64,000 nt of DNA from Amblyomma americanum. Taxonomy: Eukaryota > Arthropoda > Arachnida > Ixodida > Ixodidae. The stretch covers positions 664,501 to 728,500 of the forward strand of contig NW_027526502.1 in NCBI RefSeq assembly GCF_052857255.1. Reading direction: 5' to 3'. This document shows positions 10,925 to 22,498 of this stretch, piece by piece (the first letter of the stretch is position 1; every line of letters starts with the position of its first letter). Under the pieces are notes generated by a model. The model ran no database searches. It saw nothing but the letters and a program-made list of their open reading frames with translations, and was not told where the DNA came from. Made by a program: the position numbers and the translations under genes.

Positions 10925-11456
10925 CCGTTCCGATTTATTTTCTTTGCTCGCTGTTGACTTTGGCCCACACGCTTCTTAACTTGTTGGGTGCTGACATATG
11001 AACACTTCTACGCCAGCTCTTAATTGCGTCTACCTTTTTGAGACTGTGGGAAATGCAATGGATGTAAGGAATGACCGCGTACGGCTTCCTTTCTTCCGAT
11101 GTGGTTGTGACATATTTTCTTTAAGTGGTTGCAGAATCCCTTCTGCGACACTGGATAGCAGTCTCATCGGGTAACCTGCTGGTTTCAGCCGACGGTTCTG
11201 GGTGTCAAAACTGCCTTGAACTTCATACTTACAGGATCTCGTGAATGCGGCTCTCATTGCTGCTTTTGCTATCCCCCGCTTGATGATCTTGGGAGTGCGC
11301 AGATATGTAGGGGAGCAGTCCCTTCTTGCTTCGTGGTCCGTACCGCCTGCATATATGAGCGCCTTGAAATGTTAGCGTCAAGTCAAGAAATCGCAGAACG
11401 TTGTTTTCTGGGAGTTCACTCATTATTTCTGGTCCTTTTCTAGTCCTAGTTCTTCT
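10925..11456 (-). pseudogene. Penelope-like element A, minus copy, RT fragment
   Basis: Minus-strand frames encode the C-terminal RT region of a PLE: RFLDLTLTFQGAHICRRYGP and RSKKGLLPY (about 11430-11320), then LKPAGYPMRLLSSV and a piece ending near APNKL (about 10990). It stops where the plus-strand copy begins (about 11457), giving an inverted pair. Stops and frameshifts are present. Confidence 0.7.
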
Positions 11457-12294
11457 AGTCCTTAGCAAAAGCAGCAATGAGAGCCGCATTGACGAGGTCC
11501 TGTCATTATGAAGTTTAAGGCCGTTTTGACGCAGGTTACCCGACGAGACTGCTATCCAGTGTCGCAGAAGGGATTCTGCAAGCACTTAGAAGCAGAAAAT
11601 ATGTCACAAGCACATCAGCAGAAAGGAAACCGTACGCGGTCACTCCTTACATTCATGGCATTTCCCACAATCTCAAAAAGGTAGGCGCAAGAGCTGGTGT
11701 AAAAATGCTCATGTCAGCCCCCAACAAGTTAACAAGCCTGCGCGCCAAAATCACCAGCGAGCAAAGAAAAAAGCAATGCAAGAAAAAGCACCGGACAAAA
11801 AATGTGAATTGTGTGAAAAGCGTGGTTTATGAAGTACCTCTATGATGCGGGCGCAGCTACATTGGTCAAACAGGGTGCTGTTTGAGTGAACGGCTTGAAG
11901 AGCACAAAATATTCCTAAAGAGCGCCAGCAGCAGAGAATTATCAAAACAAGCATGAATGTGATTCGCAGCTTAGCAACACAATGGTCACTACGTCATAGT
12001 TTGATCAACGGACCAGGCAGATTGAAGAAGCCTTCAACATCCGACAAAAGAGCGACGTATGCGTCAGTATACCATCGATAGCATTTCGTGACAGCGAAAT
12101 TGATTATCTGCACAATAGCCAAACGGGCGAGTTGGTGGTACATATTGGTGGAAAACAGCGCAACGACGCGGACAGAGTGGAAGAAAATACAGGACAAGCG
12201 CTGACTCACAACTGAAATTTATTTAAGGAAAGCAGTACATTTTATAGACAAAGTGGCCAACTTATCAGCTAGTACCTAGACAAAACCCAAGTTT

Positions 12295-13453
12295 CTACGT
12301 GGCATCGAGGTATGCAACCTCACTGTCATATAATGAAATAGATGGCTTACTGACACATAACCTTGTTTTTTTCTTCATGTGATATGCTTCCATAATCTCA
12401 CGTGTTAATCGGGACGGGTGTTTGTAGAGGATATCACAGTAAGGCAACGGAGGAAAACAAAATTGGCAGTCTCGAAAATGGTCAACTAGATGATTAGATT
12501 TGTTAGCTTCCAGATTATTTGCATGCTCTTTCAAACGTGTATTGATGCCCCGTCTGCCCGATATATATTTGTCCGCATGACATTGGGATTTTGTACACAA
12601 CCTCTTCTGCGCATGGCACATACACTGTTTCGTGCTTAACCCCACAAGTTGTTTCAGATTCTTTTCGTTGTTCAGCCTTTCTTTCCAAAACAGCACAAAC
12701 CCTTTTAAGTTTCTTGGGTGCTGAAAAAACCACCCCTACGCCATACCTTTTTGCCACATTTTTAACATTATGTGACATACGGTGTACGTATGGGAGAATG
12801 GCAAACTTTTTCCTTTCCTTCTCTTTTCCCGGACTAGGGACCAAAGATGGATTCCTAAGCTTTTTGGCTACCTTGTTACAGCCCAATAACATAACACCAT
12901 CCGGGTATCCAGCTTCCTTCAACCTTTTAATTTGTTCGTTGAAGCTGTTGGTTGCCCTATGGATACAAGATTTTGATAATGAGGACAAAAGAGATGAAAC
13001 CACAATTCCTGTTTTAACTGTTTTGGAATGATGCGAATTATAATTTAACAGCGGTTTTCCCATCCTTGGACGATATTCCCGACAGACGTGCCCCGTCGCA
13101 ACCTTCAAACTCAGATCTAAAAATTGTAGCTTACTATCGACCGTGACCTCAGTGGTGAACTCTAGACCTAAAGCATTTTCTTTAAATACTTTTAGTACAT
13201 CAGTCATGCGCCTTGAAAAGTAAGTTTTTTCTACAAAACTCAAGAAGTCATCGACGTAACGAAAGATGCGTGACGCCATTCCCGACAGATTTTCCTGGAT
13301 ACCACGATCAACAAAGGACAAAAATATATCGCTAATCACTGGTGCCACCCTAGATCCAATGCAAACACCCGCTTTTTGGGTATATAGTTTACTGTCCCAT
13401 TCAACGAACATGGACTTTAAATAAAAAGACAGCAGCTCAAGAAAGCTAGCCAC
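12295..13453 (-). pseudogene. PLE-B RT and GIY-YIG endonuclease, frameshifted
   Basis: The enzyme reverse transcribes its RNA and cuts target DNA. The first frame (312 codons from 13453) has the RT active-site box YVDDFL near residue 66 and a GIY-YIG motif YIGQTG near residue 297. A frameshift at about 12560 moves the rest, INTRLKEHANNLEANKSNHL and the tail SKPSISLYDSEVAYLDAT, into a second frame that ends at 12295. The N-terminal RT blocks upstream of GVCIGSRVAP are missing because the element is 5' truncated at the inverted junction near 13455. Conserved spacing suggests a fairly recent copy. Confidence 0.85.
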
Positions 13454-13454
13454 A

Positions 13455-13866
13455 TCGTTGCATCAATACACGTTTGAAAGAGCACGCAAATAACCTGGAA
13501 GCTAACAAATCTAATCATCTAGTTGACCATGTTCGAGACTGCCAATTTTGTTTTCCTTCATTGCCTTACTGTGATATCCTCTACAAACACCCGTCCCGAT
13601 TAACACGTGAGATTATGGAAGCATATCACATGAGGAAAAAAACAAGGTTATGTGTCAGTAAGCCATCTATTTCATTATATGACAGTGAGGTTGCATACCT
13701 CGATGCCACGTAGAAACTTGGGTTTTGTCTAGGTACTAGCTGATAAGTTGGCCACTTTGTCTATAAAATGTACTGCTTTCCTTAAATAAATTTCAGTTGT
13801 GAGTCAGCGCTTGTCCTGTATTTTCTTCCACTCTGTCCGCGTCGTTGCGCTGTTTGCCACCAATAT
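13455..13866 (+). repeat. PLE-B inverted arm, GIY-YIG 3' part
   Basis: The plus strand 13474-13713 encodes the same endonuclease tail as 12295-12545 on the minus strand, ending SEVAYLDAT. After the stop the 3' untranslated sequence runs to CCACCAATAT at the right border. The left arm has about 30 extra bases beyond the equivalent point. Confidence 0.85.
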
Positions 13867-14113
13867 GATTATCTGCGTTCGATGTCTTAATCTTTTACCA
13901 TGTGTACATCTTATGCGTTTTTGATGCTTCTGTCCTTTCCTTCTTGCGCGAGCGAGATGTATACGTTTGACGAACGTGCATTAAAAATCTGGTTGTTAGT
14001 CAGCATCGTCTCCAGCCTCTCTCTTCTTTGTTTCGTGCTGCGCTGCTCCCGCCACAAGAACATGTGCTAGAATTTTACACACGAAGGAAATATGAATTCA
14101 AAAAGTCGCCCGA

Positions 14114-15157
14114 TGTCACCACTTTGCGCAATTTTGCGTGCGCTCCCAGACACCCTTAGAGTGTGTGGGGGTAGCGGTCTCGGTCACAGAGGAGATGCCC
14201 TCGACTCAGCATGGCAAGCTCAACCAGAGACCAGCTACCAAGTGACAAGGGGGTTGGTCGTTTGGTGCCGAGCTTTCGCCGGTCGTAAGCCAGAGAATGG
14301 GTCGGAGCCAAAGGTTCACAAAACAAAACAAAGTTTATACAGCTATGAGACGATACAGAGATTCCACAATCACTCGTACGAGCACATACGAAGTGATTTA
14401 CAACTACAATGCAACTCGTGCAAAGTAACAATGGAGAGAGATTACAATTTAACAAAGTACCTGCACCTAACGTGCACTAACACACAGATAGACAAATAAT
14501 GAAAACACAATTTGTTCACCGGGCACTGCGACAGTCCGACGACTTGAGCACGACGGGGCCGATCCGCAGACTGGCGCACGTTGCCTCGCTGGTCCGTCCC
14601 TGGCTGGTCGAGTGGTGTCCTCCCGGTAGTCGAGCGGACGCGCTTCTCGGAAGCTTGAACAGCGGCTCGGGCTAACAGACAGCCGTTGCAGCCCCTCATT
14701 TATAGGCGCAGTCCGCGTCTCTTTGTTCTTCGCGCCAGGGCAGGCGCGCACATACACGGAGCTTCAACTGCATAAACTCCTCCTCGTTCTTGCGCCGGGC
14801 GCGCGACCCCATTGGTCGAGCGCGGAAACCACCTTCTAGAACAATCTAGGTCATTCGCGGCACGCTGAGTCATCGGCGCAGGAGCGAAGGGGAGAGGGTA
14901 TCACTTTGGCGCGGTAAAGGTTGCCCCCTTTCCGTCGACAACGAGCAAAAACTCCGAAATTCGAGAAAAATCGACGCCGCGCGTGTCTTTGTTTAGTTTC
15001 GCGCCCCGCCGGCGAGCTGTGTAAAAGCCCACGCACGGTTTACGCGCTATCCGGGGGTTCTTCCCCGCTGTTTTTTTTTTTTACTCTACCGCGCACGGGC
15101 GCGATTGATTAGGTGCAGCGCCGGTTTTTTTTCGAAAATGCGCTGAATTTTGTGACA
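14114..15157 (-). repeat. LTR-1 3' LTR
   Basis: This 1044-bp LTR has the inverted termini TGTCAC and GTGACA. It differs from the other copy by several percent by eye, with small indels, so the insertion is not recent. Confidence 0.85.
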
Positions 15158-15377
15158 CTGCCCCTTTCTTTAAGAATATTGTGCAACAATATTCACAAAA
15201 CACAAAATTCGTGCGCACATGCTTGCGCTCACAATTTATATGGCGAATGCCAGAATACACACATCAATACAATGATGTCTGCACGCACACAACACTTGAC
15301 AACCGTCAAGATTCACTTCAATACATGCCGCAACTCGGCAACACATTAGCATAACATTACCATGGGAGCATTCAACT

Positions 15378-16080
15378 TCAAGGCATGCTCACGCCTATAC
15401 TTCCAGATACATTTCCCACTTGCGCTTCCGTAATGCGCGCGTGAGGACCTTCACAGTTGCCTTTTGCCGCAACAAGAGTCTCTTCGACTCGCGGGTCTTT
15501 TTCTCGGTCAACCTGGGCTTCTGTTTCGCCCCACCTGAATCCTCCAGATAAATTTTCCGACTCGGAAAAGAATTGTGCGCTAAGGCATGCACACACAAAC
15601 AAGGCAGTCGATGTATCCAGGGCACCTGCGTCAAAACACACAGGCTCACAATATTGACCGGTGTGAATGCACGCTTGGTCACATTCCAGAATTTGCCTGT
15701 GCGATCGAAATGCAGCTGAAGTAATGTGCACAAAAGCACGATGAACATGTCCACAACCTGCGCCAAGCTGAGCCTAGCGGGATTTTCAGACACCTTGTCC
15801 TCTTGAGCTGTCTTTCTTTCGCGTTTCGCTGCTTCCTTGTGACCACTCCGTGGCCTTTCTTTCGGCTGCGCACGGCTTTCTACTGCAGTGCCCGTCCTTT
15901 CCAGCGAAAACGTTTTTTCTTCCTCGGAGCGTTCATCCGTGGGACTCTTCGTTCTTCGTGCTTGACTGTCTGCTTCGCTGCTCCTTTGCTTGAGCTAGCA
16001 CGCTCGCGCTTCTTTCGCCACTTATTTTTCGCTTGGCGATCACTGCGCCGTTCCGAAGAGCATGATTCGGACTTCTTTGT
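15378..16080 (-). pseudogene. Basic ORFs after LTR-1 protease, unknown role
   Basis: In the place where RT would be expected, the minus strand encodes Lys/Arg-rich segments in two or more frames (for example RKKKRFRWKGRALQ, and KKTRESKRLLLRQK near the 3' end). A frame at 15793-15395 also has a hydrophobic run, VDMFIVLLCTLLQLHF. I recognise no domain. It could be a nuclear-targeting or RNA-binding tail of a non-autonomous element, or frameshifted debris. Confidence 0.4.
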
Positions 16081-16413
16081 CTAGTGGCTACTTTCTGGGC
16101 CCTTGGGAAATTTTGCCCCCTTTATGTTGCCCAATATGAGGTCGTATATGGGGCGCTCCATGCACAGTGCAGTTTGTTTCCCACTGTAGTAGGGAGTCCG
16201 CACATGTACTTCAGCTTCCGGCAGGCGCTGAAACGAGCCGTCCACTAGCCGCACAAGGCTCTTCGTTCCAGTGAGATCCTTATCTCTCACTAATCTTCGT
16301 TTTATGATTACAGCGCTGCTTCCCGTGTCTCGCAACACTGTAATTGTTTTTTCTCCTACCTTCCCTTTCAGGACAAGCATTCTGTTCATTTCGGCTTCGG
16401 GCAGCGCGTTCAC
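16081..16413 (-). pseudogene. LTR-1 retropepsin-like protease
   Basis: The frame carries the aspartic protease active-site motif VLRDTGSSAVII (about residue 30) and a downstream ILGN near residue 94. In retrotransposons this enzyme matures the gag precursor. It overlaps the gag stop by one base in a different frame, so expression would need a frameshift or the frame has been disturbed. It ends at a stop rather than running into RT. Confidence 0.7.
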
Positions 16414-17533
16414 TACGGTGTCACGACTTGTACCTTCTTGTCGTTCTTTAGTTCTACAAACCTATTTTCATCTTCTTCCTCCAGGTGGTCATCTGAGGAG
16501 GTCCGTACGCACGATACCTGGGGGATATGCTTGCTTGGGTTCGGACAAACCGCGGCTCTGTGCCCCATTTGGCCGCACTCAAAGCAAACTGTTGGGCTAC
16601 AGTTTGTAGCGCTGTTGTGGCAATTAGATGCGTAATGGCCTAACTTGTTGCACAGGTAGCACTTTGGTGGAGCCTTTGGGCTAAATCGGGCATCGCGGCT
16701 GCCAGTTTCGCCCGCTGTCTCCGAATTCGTATTCTTAATCTTGGTCAGATTCGTTCCTCCTTGAGCTTCTAGAAATTGGTCGGCAAGATCTAGCATTTCG
16801 GGGAGTCTTGGCTCTTCTTTCTTACAGGTACAGCGACAAGCTCGGGTGACAGCTACTCAGGAATTGTTCCTTGATGAGAAGCTCGCGAAGCTCACTGTAT
16901 TCCTATGCAATTTCTGAAAGTTCCATCCACCGATCAAAGTAGTGGCTTAATCTTGCCGCATTCTGGGTTGCCGTTTCGCCATTTGTGGGCTTCCCTGTTC
17001 TGAATTTATCTCGGAATCCCTCGGTGGTGAGTCGGAATCACTCAAGCAAGGCGGCCTTTACCTTGATGTAGCTTGCAGCATCGTCCGGAGAAAGTCGCCC
17101 GAATACGCTTAGGGCTTCCCCGCTGAGACACGTGCTAAGAACGGTAGCACATTCACCCTCTGACCAATTCTGACTTCCCGCGATTCCTTCGAATCGCCTG
17201 AGGAACGCGTCGAGATCGTCCCTTTTTCCACCAAACCTGGGAAGTAATCTGCTGGCATCTATCCGCAGGCCGCTGCCTTCTTCTCTAGTGCTGTGGACTT
17301 CCGCTGAGTGGTTCCCAGCACGTTGGAGCTCAAGCTTCATGGCAAGCAGTTGTTTTTCGCGTTCGAATTCTCTCTCTGTTTCTCAACCCTCTCTCTCTCT
17401 CCTTTTCGGCTTCTTCTCGAGCCTTCTGTCTCTCCTTATCAGCCTTCTCTCTCTCCTGGTTCACCCATTTCCATAGTTCAGCCCCGGACATCCCCATCTG
17501 GGTGCCAACCTCAACTAGTTCCTTCAAGCTCAT
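16413..17533 (-). pseudogene. LTR-1 gag with two zinc knuckles
   Basis: The N-terminal frame (17533-17330) starts MSLKELVEVGTQMG and continues as a charged coil rich in EKERQKAREEAEKE. A capsid-like segment follows (LLPRFGGKRDDLDAFLRRFE, about 17240). A TGA at about 17035 interrupts it where neighbouring frame content suggests Arg, and a second stop lies near 16905. The C-terminal frame has CYLCNKLGHYASNC and CFECGQMGHRAAVC, both CCHC knuckles that bind RNA. The protein would form the particle core. Stops show this copy is inactive. Confidence 0.75.
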
Positions 17534-17702
17534 TTTCGGATACTGAACTTCTCAAGGCAGACTACCTCTACACGGTGAACCTCAATAACCGCTTCAGCGC
17601 GGCACCGCACAACATCGCTCTGCGGCTAAACACTCGTTTACGACCTCTCCGTAAACTCCTTCCGACTCTTTCTCCGTTCTCTGAGCTCACAAAGCACCAA
17701 AC

Positions 17703-17720
17703 ATCCTGTCGTGGACGCCA
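17703..17720 (-). promoter_or_regulatory. LTR-1 primer binding site
   Basis: On the minus strand TGGCGTCCACGACAGGAT lies five bases beyond the 5' LTR. Starting with TGG, it is complementary to a tRNA 3' end. I cannot name the tRNA from sequence alone. Confidence 0.6.
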
Positions 17721-17725
17721 GAATA

Positions 17726-18778
17726 TGTCACCACTTTGCGCACTTTTGCGTGCGCTCCCAGACACCCATAGAGCGTGTGGGTGTAGCGGTCTCGGTCACA
17801 GAGGAGATGCCCTCGACTCAGCATGGCAAGCTCAGCCAGAGACCAGCTACCAAGTGACAAAGGGGTTGGTCGTTTGGTGCCGAGCTTTCGCCGGTCGCAA
17901 GCCAGAGAATGGGTTGGAGCCAAAGGTTCACAAAACAAAACAGAGTTTATACAGCTAAGAGACGATACAGAGATTCCACAATCACTCGTACGAGCACATG
18001 CATAGAGATTCACTAATACAATGCAACTCGTGCAAACTAACAACCGAGAGAGATTACAATTCAACAGAATCTTTGCACCTAAAGTGCACTTACACACAGA
18101 GAGACAAATAATGAAAACACAATTTGTTCACCGGGCACTGCGACAGTCCGACGACTTGAGGAGCACGACGGGGCCGATCCGCAGACTGGCGCACGTTGCC
18201 TCGCTAGTCCGTCCCTGGTTGGTCGAGTGGTGTTCTCCCGGTAGTCGAGCGGACGCGCTTCTCGGAAGCTTGAACGGCGGCTCGGGCTAGCCCAACAGCG
18301 GTTGAAGGCACTCATTTATAGGCGCAGTCCGCGTCTGTTTGTTCTTCGCGCCAGGGCAGGCTCGCACATACACGCAGCTTCAACTGCATAAAATCCTCCT
18401 CGTTCTTGCGCCGGGAGCGCGACCCCATTGGTCGAGCGCGGAAACCACCTTCTAGAACAATCTAGGTCATTCGCGGCACGCTGAGTCATCGGCGCAGAAG
18501 CGAAGGGGAGAGGGTATCACTTTGGCGCGGTAAAGGTTACCCCCTTTCCGTCGACAACAAGCAAAAACTTCTCCGACATTCGAGAAAAATCGACTCCGCG
18601 CGTGTCTTTGTTTGCTTTGGTGCCCCGCCGACGAGCTGAGTGAAAAGCCCACGCGCGGTTTACGCGCTCTCCGGGGGTTCTTCCCCGCTGTTTTTTTTTC
18701 TTTTACTTTACCACGCGCGGGCGCGATTGCTGAGGCGCAGCGCCGATTTTTTTCGAAAATGCGCCGAATTTTGTGACA
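17726..18778 (-). repeat. LTR-1 5' LTR
   Basis: This 1053-bp LTR is the direct repeat of 14114-15157 with the same TGTCAC and GTGACA ends. Read on the minus strand it is the upstream LTR and would carry the element's promoter. Confidence 0.85.
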
Positions 18779-21418
18779 TCCGATCCCGCCAATATAACAG
18801 GGAATAGCAGCGTAATGCAGATGTAATTTCAGATTATTAGATGTGCTCTTTGCATTTAAATGAATACAAACAGGAGGCGCATATGTATGCACCATTCAAC
18901 ATACATTGTACGTAGCACTACGGCATCAGCATATAATAATGGCCAAATTTTCTCTAGCTCTGAGAAATCTGATAATAATGAAGCAATAAAACATTATAGA
19001 GGCTGAAAGTTCGATGCACCTTAAGCAAACATTCTAAAGGGTAAAAAAGCATAGCACACGCAAGAGCAAACGCATGTAAAGAGCAACCTGGGTGCCAAAA
19101 GGAAAAACGAGATGGGCGTACGATACAGACACGCGGTTTCAGGTCACGGATTATCTGCAGGTTGAAACCTCCCTCTCGCTTTGCCTCTCGCACGAGCCTC
19201 AGAGTAAGCTTCAACAACATGTTACAAAAATAGAAGAAAAAATTAATTCTACTAGGCGAGTATAAAAAATTGAGCATAAACCAAACATACCTTGACGACG
19301 TTGCCAATGGAAACCCGAGGATGAAATAAGGCTACAACAGCTGCAAGTATACATATATGAATTCAACGCAACCTTCTGTCCTGCGCCTTCTCACGGCACA
19401 GCGAAAGCTCAAACATACGCGTTTCATCTTCCTTACGCCCTCTTTTTATTTTCTTGTGACTAAGTGCGGAGATAAAACTGCTTGGAGCCAGTTGGGAAGG
19501 GGGGACGTCTTGAGGTAGTAGCCCTGGCGCGCCGCACCCATGGTACAGCAGACTGCGCGTGCGGCACAATACGGCGTGGGAGGTGAAACCAAGGGGATCA
19601 AGACGCAAGTAATCCGGTTGGGGTGGGTTGGGAGACAGCGACGCGAACACAACGCAAACTATACCGCTGCGACAGGGCGGCAACGTAGGTAGAGCAGGTT
19701 AATCCATGGGCACTCGCAGCAAGAGTCTGGTGGGCTTCCGAAGATCTTTCCCACCTATGACTGCAGTGGATGGCCACGCTGCCACCAACAACACGCCACA
19801 GTCGTCGGAGGCGCTGAGGGATGCAGAGTGCGCGCTAGGAGTCGCCCATTGCCTTGAAATCCGCAGCCGCGAACGACGCCTGGAAGAGCTCCATTATAGT
19901 GTAGGGCCGTGAAGCTGCGCAAAGGACTTGCGATGCGCCGCGCGCCGCTGCATCAGTTCCCAAGGGAATTATGTGCGCACGCCGAGGTGCGCGGGAAAGC
20001 TGCCATGAATCCGTAGCTACGAAGTCCACGACAGCCCAGTGATGAAAGCAAGAGCTGCCGCGCGCTGGGGCTTGCGCGCGAGAGGCTAGGGGCTGCGCGA
20101 ATACGTATGCGCAAGATGGTTTCCGTCCAGCGAGGAAACCGAGCGAGCGACGGGAGAACATTACTGCGCCTCTGCTAGAGAGCGGCGCAACGAGGACTGC
20201 TGGTAATTGGGGATGCCTGCAGGGACCGCCGCACCGTGTTGAAGCTGGAAACACTATAGAAGACGGGCACATTGGTGACCGCCGCTTCCGGCGGCGCGAT
20301 GAAAAGCCAAACCGCCGTCGCCTGCCTGCCTGCAGCATGGAGCCGACGGCCCACAAGAGAGATGCGGGGTTAACTGCTTCCTTCGGCTGTTCAAACGAAA
20401 CTGCTTGATCTCTCAAAACGACGAGTGCAAGAGCAAAACCTTCTCTCCCCGCAGCTTTTGGCGCGAGGGAGAGAGAAAAGAGAGCGAGGAGTCAATATGT
20501 TATAATTATAATTATATAATTTTTGAAAATGAACAACCAACTAGCTCAGATGTCAATTCTGCTTCAGTCAATATGTATTTTTTGTTGAAAAGCATTGGTC
20601 CCAAAAACGTTGTACCGTTACCTTTCTGGGACCAAAATGCTATGATTCTTTTTTGTTTCTCCTTAACACTATCTAAAAAAATGTTTCTAGACCCTTAGTG
20701 GGCGTACTGCCCTTTTGCCTGTGTTTCTATGTCCTGTCTCTACCGTCTGGAAATGTTTGATAAATGTTATACTGGGATTCGGACATTCCATCATTTCTGG
20801 GCGCACATGGGGAGGTGCGTTGTTTGCTGAGCCCAATTAAATGTCATGACTAACGCAACGATTTTTTCTCTATGATAATTAAAAAACTCGCTGCGATACA
20901 ACCGCACTGTGGAGATATGCTCGGCAATGCTTTCCTTGGCGCCCGAAGGCCAGTAAATCGGGGGGGGGGGATATGAGGCAGGCGCTGCCGCGGAGCTACC
21001 GCGGGCCCGCAGTCCCCAAAGAAACGCCCGCACCGCGGCACGCCAGTCGGCACAAACCAGTGTTGCCGATAACGCGTTAGAAGCAGAGATGGACATCCTC
21101 ACGAGGCCGAGCCCTCATGAGGGCTGTTGGAACTCAGGTAGCAGCATCCCACCGCTGCCGCCAGTTGTTGAGACTCAGGTAGCGTGGTCGGGCCGGAGAA
21201 GGGACGAGGAGGATCGGGGACGTGGTTACGAAGGAAAAAGCAAGGAAAAACATTATACAGGCTATTTACATACTGTACGAGTGAAAGCAACTGAGTGCCT
21301 CTCTGTAAAGGGAAGTCTCTTAGGAGACGGGTGTCTCTTCGATCGGGGTCTCCCCTAGCAAAGGGTCTCTTTCAAGAGGGGTCTCTCTAGTACCAAACCG
21401 GCAGCTCGTTAAATACTA
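18779..21418. other. Unassigned region
   Basis: I recognise no gene. The longest frame (minus, 20416-19835, 193 codons) is Arg/Ala/Ser-rich from GC-rich DNA and has no motif. Around 21300-21392 the word GTCTC recurs several times in about 90 bp, a decayed simple repeat. An inverted pair AGCATTGGTCCCA and TGGGACCAAAATGCT lies at about 20591-20641. Confidence 0.4.
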
Positions 21419-22316
21419 GGTCCGTTCGATTCGCCTGCACTCCCTGCGCCAGTTCTGTAAAGTTCCGCAGCGGTGACGTGGCGGTGCCGCGAGCGTGCAC
21501 CGCCAGTTCCAGCAGTTCGAGTGCTGCCTACTTCCAGAACGAATGGTCGAGTGCAGGCCTGCATGGTCGTCTGCTAGCCTTGGCGTCGCCACCAAATTGC
21601 AGCCAGCAGCGTGGCGCCCAAATCAACGGCCACCAACATCCCGAACCGCGTTAAGAATTTTCAAACAGCACATCGCAGCGAAGCGTTGCCATGAATCAGT
21701 CTCGATGCAACCTTGCGGCAGCTAAGCGAAACGTACGTGTGTTCTTTTACTGAACACGACTGAGGTGTGCGCTCGACTTGCATGCTAAGCGGTTGTTGCA
21801 ACGGCGTGCATCATGCGCTGCATGCACGTGTTTACTTTTTAGTTGACATAACCGGCTTCGAGTACTAATATAACTTTATTAGTAGAAAGGAAAGACGCCA
21901 GTTACGGGTCCGTCGAGAGCACGATGGTCGAGAGATGCAAGGTGCCGGCGAGGGCCGCCGTCGCCGCCTTCTCGGGTGGCCACTCACGTTCCATGAGAGT
22001 CGGCGGGCCCGCGTGAGGCACTGTTATCATCGACGAGTGGAATAATTTGAGTATCTCCGCCATTTATCACAAAGCGCAAACCATCGTCTCGCAAGCCGTC
22101 TGCTTCCATGGCGGCTACAGCTGCACCATTTCGGCACCGACCATTGAGGAGGTGCATAGTTTTCCTGCACTTTCGTGAACTAGACCTGCACAACGTCTTC
22201 ACTTTTTTGAAACGAATGGCGTCGTGCAGACGGCGCCATCTTGCACCGCTGAAACAAATGGCGAAGTGCAGCACCGCGAGAGCTAGTTCACGTAGTGCAG
22301 GCGAATCGAACGGACC
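21419..22316. mobile_element. MITE-1: 898-bp TIR element with TA target site
   Basis: Terminal inverted repeats of about 23 bp begin GGTCCGTTCGATTCGCCTG at the left and are matched in reverse complement at the right end (22294-22316). A TA dinucleotide flanks both ends (21417-21418, 22317-22318), as for Tc1/mariner-type insertion. The interior has no transposase, so it is non-autonomous. Confidence 0.75.
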
Positions 22317-22498
22317 TACTGTTCCTATTCCCCAGATCCCTGACTGGAGAATACAGTTCGAAGAATGATGTCCAATCAAACGTGAAGAAGAAGACACTGG
22401 TGGTACCGCCCACGGCAGGGCGGTGCTGACGCTCTCTCAGCTCGTCGATGGAAAGGGTACAAGCATAGCCTCCTCTATTGGTATAAGACACGGTCACG
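22317..22498. other. Short gap between MITE-1 and LINE-2
   Basis: No feature is seen. This could hold the original flank of LINE-2. Confidence 0.4.

Larger units (their letters stand above)
12112..13866 (-). mobile_element. PLE-B: Penelope-like element with inverted arms
   Basis: This 1755-bp insertion in PLE-A is flanked by a perfect 10-bp duplication GATTATCTGC (12102-12111 and 13867-13876). The minus strand encodes RT and GIY-YIG. The 3' segment of about 410 bp (about 12140-12560) reappears inverted at the other end (about 13455-13866), so both ends of the element are 3' ends. This matches the inverted partial terminal repeats known for PLEs. Confidence 0.85.
11457..14045 (+). pseudogene. 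Penelope-like element A, plus copy, split by PLE-B
   Basis: The plus strand from 11457 repeats sequence found inverted at 11030-11281 and runs on to the GIY-YIG region (GRSYIGQTG, about 11850-11880). The tail corresponding to PSIAF and RDSEIDYL is at about 12070-12111. It is interrupted at 12111 by PLE-B and resumes at 13867 with the same ten bases, GATTATCTGC. The 3' end near 14045 matches the minus copy at 4440-4490. Many stops make it non-functional. Confidence 0.75.
14114..18778 (-). mobile_element. LTR-1: gag-protease LTR element lacking RT/IN
   Basis: Two direct LTRs (14114-15157 and 17726-18778) bound 2.57 kb of internal sequence. Both LTRs run TGTCAC to GTGACA. Flanking bases CCCGA (left) and TCCGA (right) fit a 5-bp target duplication with one mismatch. 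Reading on the minus strand, a tRNA primer site beginning TGGCGTCCACGACAGG lies five bases inside the right LTR and a purine tract AAAGAAAGGGGCAG abuts the left LTR. Internal coding is gag, two zinc knuckles and an aspartic protease, then basic ORFs. No RT, RNase H or integrase motif is visible. Confidence 0.85.

Noticed and set aside
12133..14045. Hammerhead ribozymes in the PLE ends
   Set aside because: PLEs often carry them, but I found no CTGANGA core with a following GAAA at the right distance on either strand.
19835..20416. 193-codon minus-strand frame
   Set aside because: Composition-driven frame in GC-rich DNA without motif, repeat context or splice support.
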